A stretch of 38,251 bases of DNA from Patescibacteria group bacterium. GTDB lineage: Bacteria > Patescibacteriota > Microgenomatia > UBA8517. This document shows positions 13,496-21,044 of the stretch, one piece after another; within the stretch, counting starts at the first letter, position 1, and the number at the start of each line of letters is the position of its first letter. The stretch lies in assembly GCA_022562395.1 (NCBI GenBank), contig JADFPI010000007.1, forward strand, positions 1 to 38,251, written 5' to 3'. The notes beneath the pieces were generated by a model that worked only from the letters and a program-made list of their open reading frames with translations, did no database searches and was not told the origin of the DNA. The position numbers and the translations under genes are program-made.

Positions 13496-14567
13496 AAAAC
13501 TCAACGGACCGAGCCATTGCCAGGCCAAAGGCAGCTCCGGACAAGTTATGATCTGCTCCATCATAAGTGTAAAGCTCTACAGATTTACCTTCTTTCTCTA
13601 AAGCCTTTTTAAAACCCTCGGAGAAGGATAAAGGTACATGAATATCTCCTGTTCCATGGTGTAGTTGAACGGGTGTGTCAATATCCTCTAGGTATGTATA
13701 TGGGTCAATAGACTTCCAAAAATCAAGATTTTCTTCGTATGTTCCAAACTCATCCAGGAAGTTTTGTCTGCTTGGACCTTGATGCCTGTGTTCAGCTGAA
13801 GCCACCTGCCAACGCCTGGCTCTTGACCAATTATTGAGAATGTCTTCGTATGATCCAACCACTCCTGCCCAGATTACGGCCGCTTTAATATCATCAGATA
13901 GGACCAAGTTTCTCATTGTAATGTTTCCACCCATCGAGTGTCCCCACATGCCAATTCGATCGGCATTAACGATCGACCCCGAGCTCCCGGTCGAAGGGCC
14001 TGTCGAAGGGTTTTTAAGACGTTTAATTGAAGCCAACGCGTTTAGAACATCTACCGCATATCCTGGTGAAAAATAGTTGCCAGTGGCAATCCCTTGCGAA
14101 TTACCGTGACCCCGGTAGTCAGATTTAAATACAACGTATCCTCTCTTTGCAAAACCATCTAAGTAAGCCTCATAACGCTGCGTGGTTACATATTGGCTTG
14201 GAGGAAGATAGCCGTGATTAAAGACGATTGCTGGCCAACCTCCTTTTGGTTGCTCACCGTTAGGAATTGTTAATAGGCCAAATATTTTCAAACCGTCTGA
14301 TTTATATGAAGCAATATATCTTTTATAGTTTGAGCTATCGGCCAGCCTTTGCTCTACTACAATATCACTCCCCGGATATTCCCTTTGCCTTAGTGACTCA
14401 ATTGCCAAGGTGGGTAACGACGCCTCCGGGCCGCCCTGACTAACTTGGAATAGATTACTTACTACTCGCTTTTCGTCTAATATCAGACCGCCTCGAAATA
14501 TATAAAACGCAATCAAACTAAAAACTAATACAGACACCCCAATAAGGGGCACATAAAACTTTCTCAT
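13476..14567 (-). CDS. Secreted or anchored alpha/beta hydrolase (S9-like)
   Basis: 363 aa. An N-terminal membrane segment (FYVPLIGVSVLVFSLIAFYIF) is followed by an alpha/beta-hydrolase fold: oxyanion strand 'AIVFNHGYLPP', 'DYRGHGNSQG', nucleophile elbow GHSMGG, acid in HGTGDIHVP and the His in YDGADHNLSG. The layout is that of dipeptidyl-peptidase/acylaminoacyl-peptidase-like enzymes of the S9/DUF1100 type, acting outside the cell on an unknown ester or peptide. The run NPSTGPSTGSSGS before the nucleophile is encoded by a repeated GTCGAAGGG sequence that appears inserted. It ends just before operator 3 and follows the DUF3105-like gene closely. Confidence 0.85.
   Translation of the reverse strand: MRKFYVPLIGVSVLVFSLIAFYIFRGGLILDEKRVVSNLFQVSQGGPEASLPTLAIESLRQREYPGSDIVVEQRLADSSNYKRYIASYKSDGLKIFGLLTIPNGEQPKGGWPAIVFNHGYLPPSQYVTTQRYEAYLDGFAKRGYVVFKSDYRGHGNSQGIATGNYFSPGYAVDVLNALASIKRLKNPSTGPSTGSSGSIVNADRIGMWGHSMGGNITMRNLVLSDDIKAAVIWAGVVGSYEDILNNWSRARRWQVASAEHRHQGPSRQNFLDEFGTYEENLDFWKSIDPYTYLEDIDTPVQLHHGTGDIHVPLSFSEGFKKALEKEGKSVELYTYDGADHNLSGAAFGLAMARSVEFFDKYLK
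13990..14010. repeat. Tandem GTCGAAGGG repeat inside the hydrolase gene
   Basis: GTCGAAGGG occurs at 13990-13998 and 14002-14010, a 12-nt period, next to a GAGCTC palindrome. It encodes PSTG twice. The core matches the TTCGAC family at 1088 and 5440. Confidence 0.55.
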
Positions 14568-14572
14568 AGCTA

Positions 14573-15094
14573 TTACTCTCCTTTAATGAAGTTAACCAAA
14601 GCTTCTTTGTCCAAAGAGTCAAATGTTTCAATCTTTCTAAATTTTGTGATTGCTAACTTCTCGGTCATCCCGGGATAAGGTGCAACGTAGACAAACTTAG
14701 GATATTGATTGGCTATTTCGGAAAGCTGATCAATCAAATCGGGGTTGCAGTCAAAGTCCTCACAGTTGTAATTAATAATCACTCCAGGTGGCCCGCTTCC
14801 GTCGGCATGCTCGAGCATGTGTTTCTGGACTAGTATAGGCATTGGCTTGTCAAGTACATGAGAAGCCGGGCTTTGCTCAACGTGGCCAGCAAAATCGGTC
14901 GGGGGTAAAACGTCACCACTAGTTAACCAATAATATCCCCCTCCCCCAACAACGACCAATACAATCAAACCAATACCCCAATTGCGCAATTTTCCGGCAA
15001 AAGCTTGGTGTTTCTCTTTCTGCTTTTTAAGCCCTTTTATCCTTTTCTTGCGTTCTCGTTTTGGTAGGTTGTCCCAATCTTCTGGATACTCCAT
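14573..15094 (-). CDS. DUF3105-like membrane-anchored protein
   Basis: 173 aa: a highly basic N-terminus (KRERKKRIKGLKKQKEKH), one membrane helix (GIGLIVLVVVGGGGYYWL), then an outside domain containing HVLDKPMPILVQKHMLEH, GVIINYNC and VYVAPYPGM. The 'LEH...G..I.Y' and 'V.PYPG' patterns are those of DUF3105, a family of unknown function frequent in actinobacteria and CPR. Two cysteines (NYNCEDFDC) could form a disulfide or metal site. It sits between the cupredoxin and the hydrolase with gaps of 5 nt on both sides, so the three form one operon. Confidence 0.65.
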   Translation of the reverse strand: MEYPEDWDNLPKRERKKRIKGLKKQKEKHQAFAGKLRNWGIGLIVLVVVGGGGYYWLTSGDVLPPTDFAGHVEQSPASHVLDKPMPILVQKHMLEHADGSGPPGVIINYNCEDFDCNPDLIDQLSEIANQYPKFVYVAPYPGMTEKLAITKFRKIETFDSLDKEALVNFIKGE

Positions 15095-15099
15095 GAAAC

Positions 15100-15837
15100 T
15101 TAATTTACGGTTAAGCTTCCTATCATACCACGCTCCTTATGACCCGGCACAGCACAATAATATTCAAAAGTTCCTGACTTTGACGGTGTAAACTCAACCG
15201 TGACAGAACCCCCGCTAAGTGACTCATTCACTCCAAGTTCGTCTATCGTAAAGGTGTGTGTACCGCTGTTTGCAAAAGTTATTTTTACCGGCTGGCCCTC
15301 TTTTAAGGTCAGGGTCTTAGGACTAAAAGAAAAGTTGCTCGAGCTCATGCTAATCTCTTTTGCGCCTTGCTCTGCCGCCCCCTCACTTATACTAAATTTA
15401 CTCAAAACAACCACTCCAGAGTCATCCTTTAAGGGAGCGTCCTCTCCTGGAAATTCATAAACTCCGTCCCCGTCGTCTGAATGAAGCATCGCGTATAGAA
15501 CTTCTTCTTCTAGGGTCGACCTACTTAGACTGACTACGACGTCACTATTTCTTCCGCTTAGCAACTCACTGTTTCCAATAACCGGCCCAGGTTTTCCACC
15601 GCCGTCTTCGTGCACAACAACATAGCCAGAATCGACAAGTTCCACACTGGCAACGGTCACGCTTTCTCCTGGTCCTTGATCGTTCGCAGTTACACTATTC
15701 TCTGTTATAGCTACTTCAGTCGTTGTTTCAGGCGGTTGAGTCGTCACGGGAGCCTGGTATCCTCCGCGTAAAAGGAAATACCCACCCACGCCGACGACCA
15801 ACAAAACGATAACCACCCACACTGTTTTATTGCTCAT
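15100..15837 (-). CDS. Membrane-anchored cupredoxin (plastocyanin-like)
   Basis: 245 aa from the ATG at 15837; the track GTG at 15849 lies inside the GGAGGTGAT ribosome site, so the ATG is right. It has one N-terminal anchor, a Thr/Pro linker, a middle domain (VASVELVDSGYVVVHED ... YEFPGEDAP, like DUF7282), then a C-terminal cupredoxin. The type-1 copper ligands are visible: the His in GTHTF and C, H and M in YYCAVPGHKERGM. Such proteins carry electrons or bind copper at the cell surface. It follows ccdA after a 170-nt gap and leads the cupredoxin-DUF3105-hydrolase unit. Confidence 0.9.
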   Translation of the reverse strand: MSNKTVWVVIVLLVVGVGGYFLLRGGYQAPVTTQPPETTTEVAITENSVTANDQGPGESVTVASVELVDSGYVVVHEDGGGKPGPVIGNSELLSGRNSDVVVSLSRSTLEEEVLYAMLHSDDGDGVYEFPGEDAPLKDDSGVVVLSKFSISEGAAEQGAKEISMSSSNFSFSPKTLTLKEGQPVKITFANSGTHTFTIDELGVNESLSGGSVTVEFTPSKSGTFEYYCAVPGHKERGMIGSLTVN

Positions 15838-15861
15838 ATACTTTATCACCTCCCTCCTCTA

Positions 15862-16006
15862 CTAACTTTCAACTAAAACATTAATTTTTTCTGGGTGACC
15901 ACTAGCACAACTTGTCGCCACCGAGCCTATCTGGGTTGCCGTGAACTGAAAAGATACCTAACAATAATTTTTGTCCCATAAACATCCCCTTTCTTTTGAG
16001 CTTCGC
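15862..16006 (-). other. Gap with possible degraded small coding sequence
   Basis: Between ccdA and the cupredoxin gene no intact gene is visible. An ATG at 15979 behind AAAGGGG opens only 25 codons. One frame reads SEAQKKGDVYGTKIIVRYLFSS, stops, and another frame continues as TATQIGSVATSCASG, HPEKINVLVES, stop at 15862. The two pieces look like one small gene broken by a frameshift, but no family is recognised. Confidence 0.3.
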
Positions 16007-16747
16007 TTACTGCTTGAGTTCTAATACAAAAGCGGCACTTCCAAACTTCTGCAAAAGAAAAGACGAGATAACAGAAAATTTCCCGGTAAACAAAAGTACT
16101 CCAAATATAATCATAATAACCCCGGCTATCTTGTTAAGTAGCGGTGCATAGCTATTTAGTTTTTTAAACTTTGAAGAAAACTTGTCGAAACCTAACCCTA
16201 TTAAAATAAAGGGGAGCCCAAGTCCCAATGAAAAAAGTAGAAGTAGTGGTACTGCTTGAGCGAAGGTTGTTTGAAAACCCACCCAAAATAATATCGCCGC
16301 CAAAACAGGGCCAATACAAGGAGTCCAAGCAAAACCAAAGGTTGTTCCGAGTAAAAATGCCCCAGTAGAAGTTCCCGCATTCCCCTTAAGAGACACTTGA
16401 TAAGTTCTACTTAGGAATGGAATTTGGATGAACTTTCCAAGATAAAGACCGAAAAAGACAAGGAATGCTCCAGCAATGCGCTCCAGAGTGGTGCGATAAA
16501 TAGCCAAACTTCTTGCAAAAGTGTTAACTGTTAGACCAAGTATCAGAAATACCAAGATAAATCCGGAGGTGAAAAGAAGAGCATTTTTCGTAAAAGTCAT
16601 TTTCTGTTTTCCATCAAGTTTTCCTGAAGAGCTTCCTGCGAGGAAACTTACATAAACAGGAGCGATTGGGGCAAGACAGCCTGCAAAAAAGGTTATGAAG
16701 CCTGCAGCAAAGGCAAGAGCAAGGTTAAGAAGCGTTAAAGGAACCAT
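16007..16747 (-). CDS. ccdA: CcdA, cytochrome c biogenesis/thiol-transfer membrane protein
   Basis: 246 aa with six to seven membrane helices and normal CcdA length. The two catalytic cysteines are in FFAGCLAPIAPVY (first half) and FAWTPCIGPVLAA (second half), both next to prolines as in CcdA. It moves reducing equivalents from cytoplasmic thioredoxin to proteins outside. It begins 6 nt after the dsbA stop, so DsbA and CcdA are made together. No cytochrome c maturation genes are in the window, so its client is likelier the DsbA-like protein or other surface thiols. Confidence 0.92.
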   Translation of the reverse strand: MVPLTLLNLALAFAAGFITFFAGCLAPIAPVYVSFLAGSSSGKLDGKQKMTFTKNALLFTSGFILVFLILGLTVNTFARSLAIYRTTLERIAGAFLVFFGLYLGKFIQIPFLSRTYQVSLKGNAGTSTGAFLLGTTFGFAWTPCIGPVLAAILFWVGFQTTFAQAVPLLLLFSLGLGLPFILIGLGFDKFSSKFKKLNSYAPLLNKIAGVIMIIFGVLLFTGKFSVISSFLLQKFGSAAFVLELKQ

Positions 16748-16753
16748 TGGTCA

Positions 16754-17539
16754 TTAGCTTTTAGCGAGCATTGCATCGATTGCTTGCTTAAGTTGTGGGT
16801 ATGGAACTGCTCCGGGAATTAGTTGACTATCCCCTGTTTTAGTATCAAGAAGAATGTTCCCGGGTGTCCCAGTTACGCCCGCTTTAGTTCCCGATTGAAA
16901 GTCGTCACTCACCTTCTGTGCCATTTCTCCAGAGTCTAAACAAGTTTGAAACGCGGATTTGTCAATCCCTACTCCAGCGGCTAAGTCAGGAAGTGTATCC
17001 ATATCAAGTCCGTTATTAGAGGGTGTCACTTCAAATATTTTGTCGGTCAGTGCCCAGAAGCCGTCATTACCCGCAAGCTTTCCTGCACACTCTACAGCCT
17101 CTGCTTGCTTGGGAGCCTTTGAATGTAATTGTTCGAGAGGAAAATGTCTGTATACCCACATCACGTCATCAGGATATTCATCAACGGCTTGTTGAGCCGT
17201 AGGATGAAATCTCTGGCAAAATGGGCACTCTAAATCCGAATACTCAATTAATGCGATACGAGCGTTTCTGTTTCCCTTGACATAGTCACTATCTGTAACC
17301 GGGTCAACTTCTCCTGCCGTTTGTGCTGCTGGCGGTGCCGCCTGAGAATTCCCACCGGTAGCACTGGTAGTACCCGTCACCCTAGTACCTCCACTCTCAA
17401 GATTTTGCACCTTTTGCCAAAGAGTCCCTACAAGAAACGCCAGGCCGATTGACCCGATGAGAAGTATCGGGGTTAAACTTCTTATTGAAGGGATAGTAAT
17501 TGTAACAGTTTTCCTTTTTTTGTTCTTCTCCTCCGCCAT
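16754..17539 (-). CDS. Membrane-anchored DsbA-like thiol-disulfide oxidoreductase (copy 2)
   Basis: 261 aa from ATG 17539 (MAEEKNKK). A basic start is followed by a membrane helix (ILLIGSIGLAFLVGTLW), a Gly/Thr/Ser linker, and a DsbA-fold domain with the active site CPFC (YSDLECPFCQRFHP) and cis-proline loop GVTGTPGN. It is clearly paralogous to the protein at 2671-3483 over the whole length, including the IGLAFLVGTL helix. The track start at 17596 would lie upstream of the promoter and is rejected. Transcription starts from a TTGACA promoter whose -10 is inside a perfect BlaI-type palindrome. Confidence 0.92.
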   Translation of the reverse strand: MAEEKNKKRKTVTITIPSIRSLTPILLIGSIGLAFLVGTLWQKVQNLESGGTRVTGTTSATGGNSQAAPPAAQTAGEVDPVTDSDYVKGNRNARIALIEYSDLECPFCQRFHPTAQQAVDEYPDDVMWVYRHFPLEQLHSKAPKQAEAVECAGKLAGNDGFWALTDKIFEVTPSNNGLDMDTLPDLAAGVGIDKSAFQTCLDSGEMAQKVSDDFQSGTKAGVTGTPGNILLDTKTGDSQLIPGAVPYPQLKQAIDAMLAKS

Positions 17540-17541
17540 GT

Positions 17542-17580
17542 TTACTACAGAGTGTAGTAATTTATTTACCTTCCTGTCAA
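17542..17580 (-). promoter_or_regulatory. BlaI-type operator 2 and promoter (dsbA-ccdA)
   Basis: TTACTACAGAGTGTAGTAA (17542-17560) is a perfect palindrome with 8-bp arms and a 3-nt centre, matching the TACA/TGTA core of BlaI/MecI operators. On the minus strand a consensus TTGACA (17580-17575) is followed after 18 nt by TACACT (17556-17551), which lies in the operator. The -10 ends 11 nt before the dsbA ATG, so the leader is only a few bases. Confidence 0.85.
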
Positions 17581-18500
17581 TAGGTAACGTTAACAAAAGA
17601 CATCGATGTCTGGCTACTCATATTCTCTTCCAAGCAGTCAGTTGAGCACTGATTATTATTACAGCTTTCTTCAGTAATACCACCTTTATTCTCTACTGCG
17701 TGACTTTGTATTGGAAAAAGAAAAAGTGCCAGGCCCACAAAAACTACCAAAGAAGAGATGACAACACTTGATTTTTTCACCTGGTGATTATTCCTTTTCG
17801 AAAAAGAAGGATAGAGTGAGAATTTATCTTGAGAAGTTATTTTTCTCAAAGCCAGGTTAAGATACCTACTGCTTCTTTGTTTATCCACGGTAAATTTGTC
17901 TGATTCTTCCTCTAACACAATCCTCATTTTCTTGGTTAAATCTTTCAAAAGTGGAACAAAAAACAAAGAGGATGATAAAACCTCTCCTATAATAAGCAGT
18001 AAGGGGTGCCTGTTTTTGGAGTGATAAGACTCGTGCAGGACAACCGCTTCAAGCTCGCGGTAGGTCAATTTCTTGATTAAACCTGAAGAAATGATAATCT
18101 TCGTGTTTGATAAATTGGCAGTAAAAGCTAAATCCTTCTTTGAATCAATGATTATCACACTGTCTTTTTGAATAAAGTTTTTAGCAAGAATTCTTTCAAG
18201 TTCAGAGGGTAAAACAAAAACTCTTCTTTTGAGAAGTTTTTTGAGCTTATTTCTAGTTTTGATATGAGAAAAAATGGCTTTTGAAAAAAATATCAGAATT
18301 ACGAGTGCGGCTATCAGGCTAAGCAAAAGCCCAGTATAGTGAGCCCCTGAAGACAACAAAGTTGAAGCGGCTTGCCGGCAGACTTCAAGAAAATGTCCCA
18401 AGGTCAAATATAAGTATTTCCTCAAAAGCATAAAAATACTCAAGATTGAAGCAGAAAAGATTATTGATATTGGAGCAAAATATCTAAGTTCTACTCTCAT
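17577..18500 (-). CDS. M56 (BlaR1-like) membrane metalloprotease with Cys-rich outer tail
   Basis: 307 aa. Two membrane helices come first, then a cytoplasmic zinc-protease domain with HESYH (156-160) in EAVVLHESYHSKNRHPL and a downstream EEESDKFTVD holding the third ligand. A last membrane helix (about 244-263) is followed by only about 40 outside residues with C280, C285 and C289 (ESCNNNQCSTDC). BlaR1/MecR1 carry a large penicillin-binding sensor there; this one does not. On sensing, BlaR1 proteases lead to loss of BlaI. The gene overlaps the blaI-like gene by 4 nt (ATGA). I infer that the Cys tail is the sensor, for thiol stress or metal. Confidence 0.88.
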   Translation of the reverse strand: MRVELRYFAPISIIFSASILSIFMLLRKYLYLTLGHFLEVCRQAASTLLSSGAHYTGLLLSLIAALVILIFFSKAIFSHIKTRNKLKKLLKRRVFVLPSELERILAKNFIQKDSVIIIDSKKDLAFTANLSNTKIIISSGLIKKLTYRELEAVVLHESYHSKNRHPLLLIIGEVLSSSLFFVPLLKDLTKKMRIVLEEESDKFTVDKQRSSRYLNLALRKITSQDKFSLYPSFSKRNNHQVKKSSVVISSLVVFVGLALFLFPIQSHAVENKGGITEESCNNNQCSTDCLEENMSSQTSMSFVNVTY

Positions 18501-18868
18501 TTGGATTTCCTAAACCAGAAGGAAATCTTTCTCCTTCTTTTGGCAGAAATTTTACCAACTTCATCATTAAAAGCAGTAATAGCTTCTTCCCCAAACTGCT
18601 CCACTAATAAGTTTAATGCGCGCCCAACAATAGCCCTTGCAGCTTGCTTCTTGGTCTTTTTTGGAGAATAAACATATGCCCTGCCCTTCCTTTTTCTCTC
18701 TAGATAGCCTTTTTTGGTAAGCCTTGTCATTATTGTCATAACAGTTGTATAGGCAATTTTGCGCTCACGTCGCAAGCACTTGCAAACCTCTCTAACCGAA
18801 ACATTTCTCTCGCCCCACAAACAAGCCATCACTTCTTGCTCCAAAGGACCTAGCGAAAAACTTACCAT
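18497..18868 (-). CDS. BlaI/MecI/CopY-family transcriptional repressor
   Basis: 123 aa. The winged-helix domain is typical: 'LGPLEQEVMACLWGERNVSVREV' then 'IAYTTVMTIMTRLTKKGYLERKRKGRAYVYSP', where 'TTV.T...RL..KG' is the family recognition helix. The C-terminal dimerisation part is shortened and ends in basic residues (KRRRKISFWFRKSK). BlaI dimers bind TACA-N-TGTA palindromes, exactly what lies over its own promoter, the dsbA promoter and the transpeptidase promoter. The ATG at 18868 follows the -10 box by 9 nt with no ribosome site. Confidence 0.9.
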   Translation of the reverse strand: MVSFSLGPLEQEVMACLWGERNVSVREVCKCLRRERKIAYTTVMTIMTRLTKKGYLERKRKGRAYVYSPKKTKKQAARAIVGRALNLLVEQFGEEAITAFNDEVGKISAKRRRKISFWFRKSK

Positions 18869-18869
18869 A

Positions 18870-18906
18870 TACTACAGATTGTAGGAGTATTAAGGTATTT
18901 AAGCAA
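18870..18906 (-). promoter_or_regulatory. BlaI-type operator 1 and promoter (blaI-M56, autoregulatory)
   Basis: TACTACA-GAT-TGTAGGAGTA (18870-18889) is an imperfect BlaI-type palindrome. On the minus strand TTGCTT (18906-18901) is followed after 17 nt by TACAAT (18883-18878), inside the operator. The rest of the 18890-18990 gap holds nothing further apart from a short GCCCTTAAGGCG palindrome-like stretch. Confidence 0.8.
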
Positions 18907-18990
18907 TAGAAAGTTTAGCCCTTAAGGCGAAAAACCATCATGGTCGGGTTGCGATTAGCAGCGACAAAAAAACTTCTTTTTTAGCTACCT

Positions 18991-20508
18991 CTACTTTAGA
19001 TTATATATCTTGGAGTATTTTTTATTTATATAGTCTAAAAAGTGTTGAGGGTTTAAAGGTTTGCCGGTTACTTTTTTAATCAACTCATCTGACCGGTAAA
19101 GGCCTCCGTGTTGGTGAATATTGGCTCTTAGCCAGGATAAAATTGTGCCCAGCTCTCCCCTTTCAGCCAGGTCTTCTAAGTTAAGCTCTTTTTGCATTTC
19201 TCTTGTAAATTGGGCAGCATACAAGTTGCCCAAGGTGTAGGTCGGGAAATAGCCCATCGGGGCAGTAGACCAGTGGACATCTTGCAAAACTCCCTCGCGG
19301 TCGGTTTTAGGGGTAACTCCCAAATATCTTTTCATTTTAACTCTCCAGATTTCTGGTAAATCGGTTGCTTTTATTTTCCCATTCACCATTTTTTCTTCTA
19401 ATTCGAACCTAAGGGCAATATGAAGATTGTAAGTAACCTCATCGGCTTCCGTACGTATAAAACTTGGTCTCACTTGATTAAAAAGAGAAAAAAGAGTTTC
19501 TGCCCCAACCTCGGAAAGCTGTCCGGGAAAGAATGCTTGGAAAATCGGAGTAATAAACTTCATAAACTCAAAACTTCTTCCAACCTGATTTTCCCAAAAA
19601 CGAGATTGGGACTCGTGAATTCCCAAAGAAACCCCTCCTTCAAGAGGTGTTGCACTATATTCTTCTTTAACTCCCTGCTCGTAAAGCCCGTGGCCCGCCT
19701 CGTGCATGGCAACCATTAAGCCCTCCCTAAAATCCTTGACATTGTAGCGATTGGTAATTCTCACATCGAAGCGGCCAAGCTCGCTGGTGAAGGGGTGAGA
19801 AGGTGAAATATCGTCCATCCGGCCGGCTTCCAAATCATAACCCATACGGCGAAGAACAAAAAAACAAAGCTGCTCTTGAGCGTCTTTGGGATAATCCAGC
19901 TCGCCCTCAACCAAATAAGACTTCTCACTATAATTTTTGCTCTTCATAATTTTTTTCAAAATCTTCGTTAGTTCCGGTTGCAGTTTTCCAAATATTTTTT
20001 TGCACTCTATTGCTGTTAGATCCGGCTCGTATAAATCTAAAAGTGCATCGTAAGGATTATCTCTGTAACCTATGTGACCGGCGATAATTTGGTTTAGCTT
20101 TATTAATTTCTTAAGGTGCGGCAAAAATTCGCTAAATTTATCTTTTTTCCTAGCCTCGTCCCAGACAACGGTAGCCCTAGTTGTCGTTTCTGAAAACTCG
20201 ACAATTATTTCTTTTGGGACTTTGAAGTAAAATTTACCGGCGTGTCTTAAATTCCTTAATATTGCCTTCTCTTCAGGCTTTAAACCAGAAAGTTTTGTGT
20301 CTTCTACAAGTTTCTTAAACTCCGGATCCAGCCATTTCTCGGTAATAATCTTGGTCAAGTGAGCAATTTGGGCAGCGCGCCCTTCAACCCCCTTTTTAGG
20401 CAAATTAACCCTCAAATCCCAGCCCAAAACTGCCTCTGTTTTTCCAAGGAGGCTTATTTGCCTGTATTTTTCAAGAAGGTTTTTGACTTTCCTGTTCTTT
20501 ACTTTCAT
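18991..20508 (-). CDS. M32 family metallocarboxypeptidase (carboxypeptidase Taq)
   Basis: 505 aa, normal length for the family. The zinc site is HEAGH (269-273, MVAMHEAGHGLYEQG), with the family-typical HPF (238-240), FDVRITNRY and HESQSRFWENQ (298-308, third ligand). M32 enzymes remove C-terminal residues, broad in specificity except proline, in the cytosol, probably in peptide recycling. It is divergent from the phosphatase gene, with only 23 nt between the two ATGs and overlapping -10 boxes. The extended -10 TGATATAAT ends 11 nt before the start. Confidence 0.95.
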   Translation of the reverse strand: MKVKNRKVKNLLEKYRQISLLGKTEAVLGWDLRVNLPKKGVEGRAAQIAHLTKIITEKWLDPEFKKLVEDTKLSGLKPEEKAILRNLRHAGKFYFKVPKEIIVEFSETTTRATVVWDEARKKDKFSEFLPHLKKLIKLNQIIAGHIGYRDNPYDALLDLYEPDLTAIECKKIFGKLQPELTKILKKIMKSKNYSEKSYLVEGELDYPKDAQEQLCFFVLRRMGYDLEAGRMDDISPSHPFTSELGRFDVRITNRYNVKDFREGLMVAMHEAGHGLYEQGVKEEYSATPLEGGVSLGIHESQSRFWENQVGRSFEFMKFITPIFQAFFPGQLSEVGAETLFSLFNQVRPSFIRTEADEVTYNLHIALRFELEEKMVNGKIKATDLPEIWRVKMKRYLGVTPKTDREGVLQDVHWSTAPMGYFPTYTLGNLYAAQFTREMQKELNLEDLAERGELGTILSWLRANIHQHGGLYRSDELIKKVTGKPLNPQHFLDYINKKYSKIYNLK

Positions 20509-20519
20509 GATTAGAGTCG

Positions 20520-20526
20520 ATTATAT
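20520..20526. promoter_or_regulatory. Overlapping divergent -10 boxes
   Basis: The same bases serve both strands: TATAAT on minus (20525-20520, extended by TGA) for the carboxypeptidase and TTATAT on plus (20521-20526, with TTTACT 17 nt upstream) for the phosphatase. Only one polymerase can sit here at a time. Both transcripts would be essentially leaderless. Confidence 0.55.
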
Positions 20527-20531
20527 CAAAT

Positions 20532-21026
20532 ATGATTTACTATATCTTTAGACACGGGGAAACTCACAGTACAAAGTATAACGTCCCTTATGACGACAAA
20601 ACAGTCGTCTCTTCTAATATTCTCCCGGAGTCAAAACAAGTTATTAAAAGACTTGCTAACTATTTAAAAAACAAAAATACGGATTATTACGTATCTTCTC
20701 CGGTTAAGCGCTGCAGGCAAACTGTTGAGGTAATCAAAGAAGAAATTGATATATCTTTTGTTTTCGACAAAAGGCTGACCGAATTTTATAACGAACCACT
20801 TGATCAAATGGTTGATAGATTAAAAGATTTTCTAAGAGAAACCAAAGAAAAAGGGTTTAAAAGTGTCGCGGTTTGCAGCCACGGCGAGCCTGTTTCTGCA
20901 TTGGTTAATCTTCTCACCAAAGGCTCGTTCTCCGAAGCTGATCTTCATCAATTCCCGCCAACCGGGATATTACTTGAAGTATCAGATAAAAATACAAAAT
21001 TTATAGATTTTAACGAAAAAGTCTAA
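20532..21026 (+). CDS. Histidine phosphatase (phosphoglycerate-mutase-like) family protein
   Basis: 164 aa with the phosphohistidine motif RHGET at the N-terminus (YIFRHGETHS), the second arginine in SSPVKRCRQT and the second catalytic His in VAVCSHGEPV. This is the minimal histidine-phosphatase fold. The family includes phosphoglycerate mutases and SixA-like or nucleotide phosphatases; the substrate is not readable. It lies alone on the plus strand between minus-strand genes. Confidence 0.88.
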   Translation: MIYYIFRHGETHSTKYNVPYDDKTVVSSNILPESKQVIKRLANYLKNKNTDYYVSSPVKRCRQTVEVIKEEIDISFVFDKRLTEFYNEPLDQMVDRLKDFLRETKEKGFKSVAVCSHGEPVSALVNLLTKGSFSEADLHQFPPTGILLEVSDKNTKFIDFNEKV

Positions 21027-21044
21027 CTTTTAACAAGAACTTCA

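Noticed and set aside
16754-17596. Upstream start of dsbA copy 2 at 17596
   Set aside because: It would place the -35, -10 and operator inside the coding region; the extra 19 residues are not part of the family.
18960-18990. Terminator after the M32 gene (AAAAAAGAAGTTTTTTT on minus)
   Set aside because: The stem is A-T only and too weak to claim as an intrinsic terminator.
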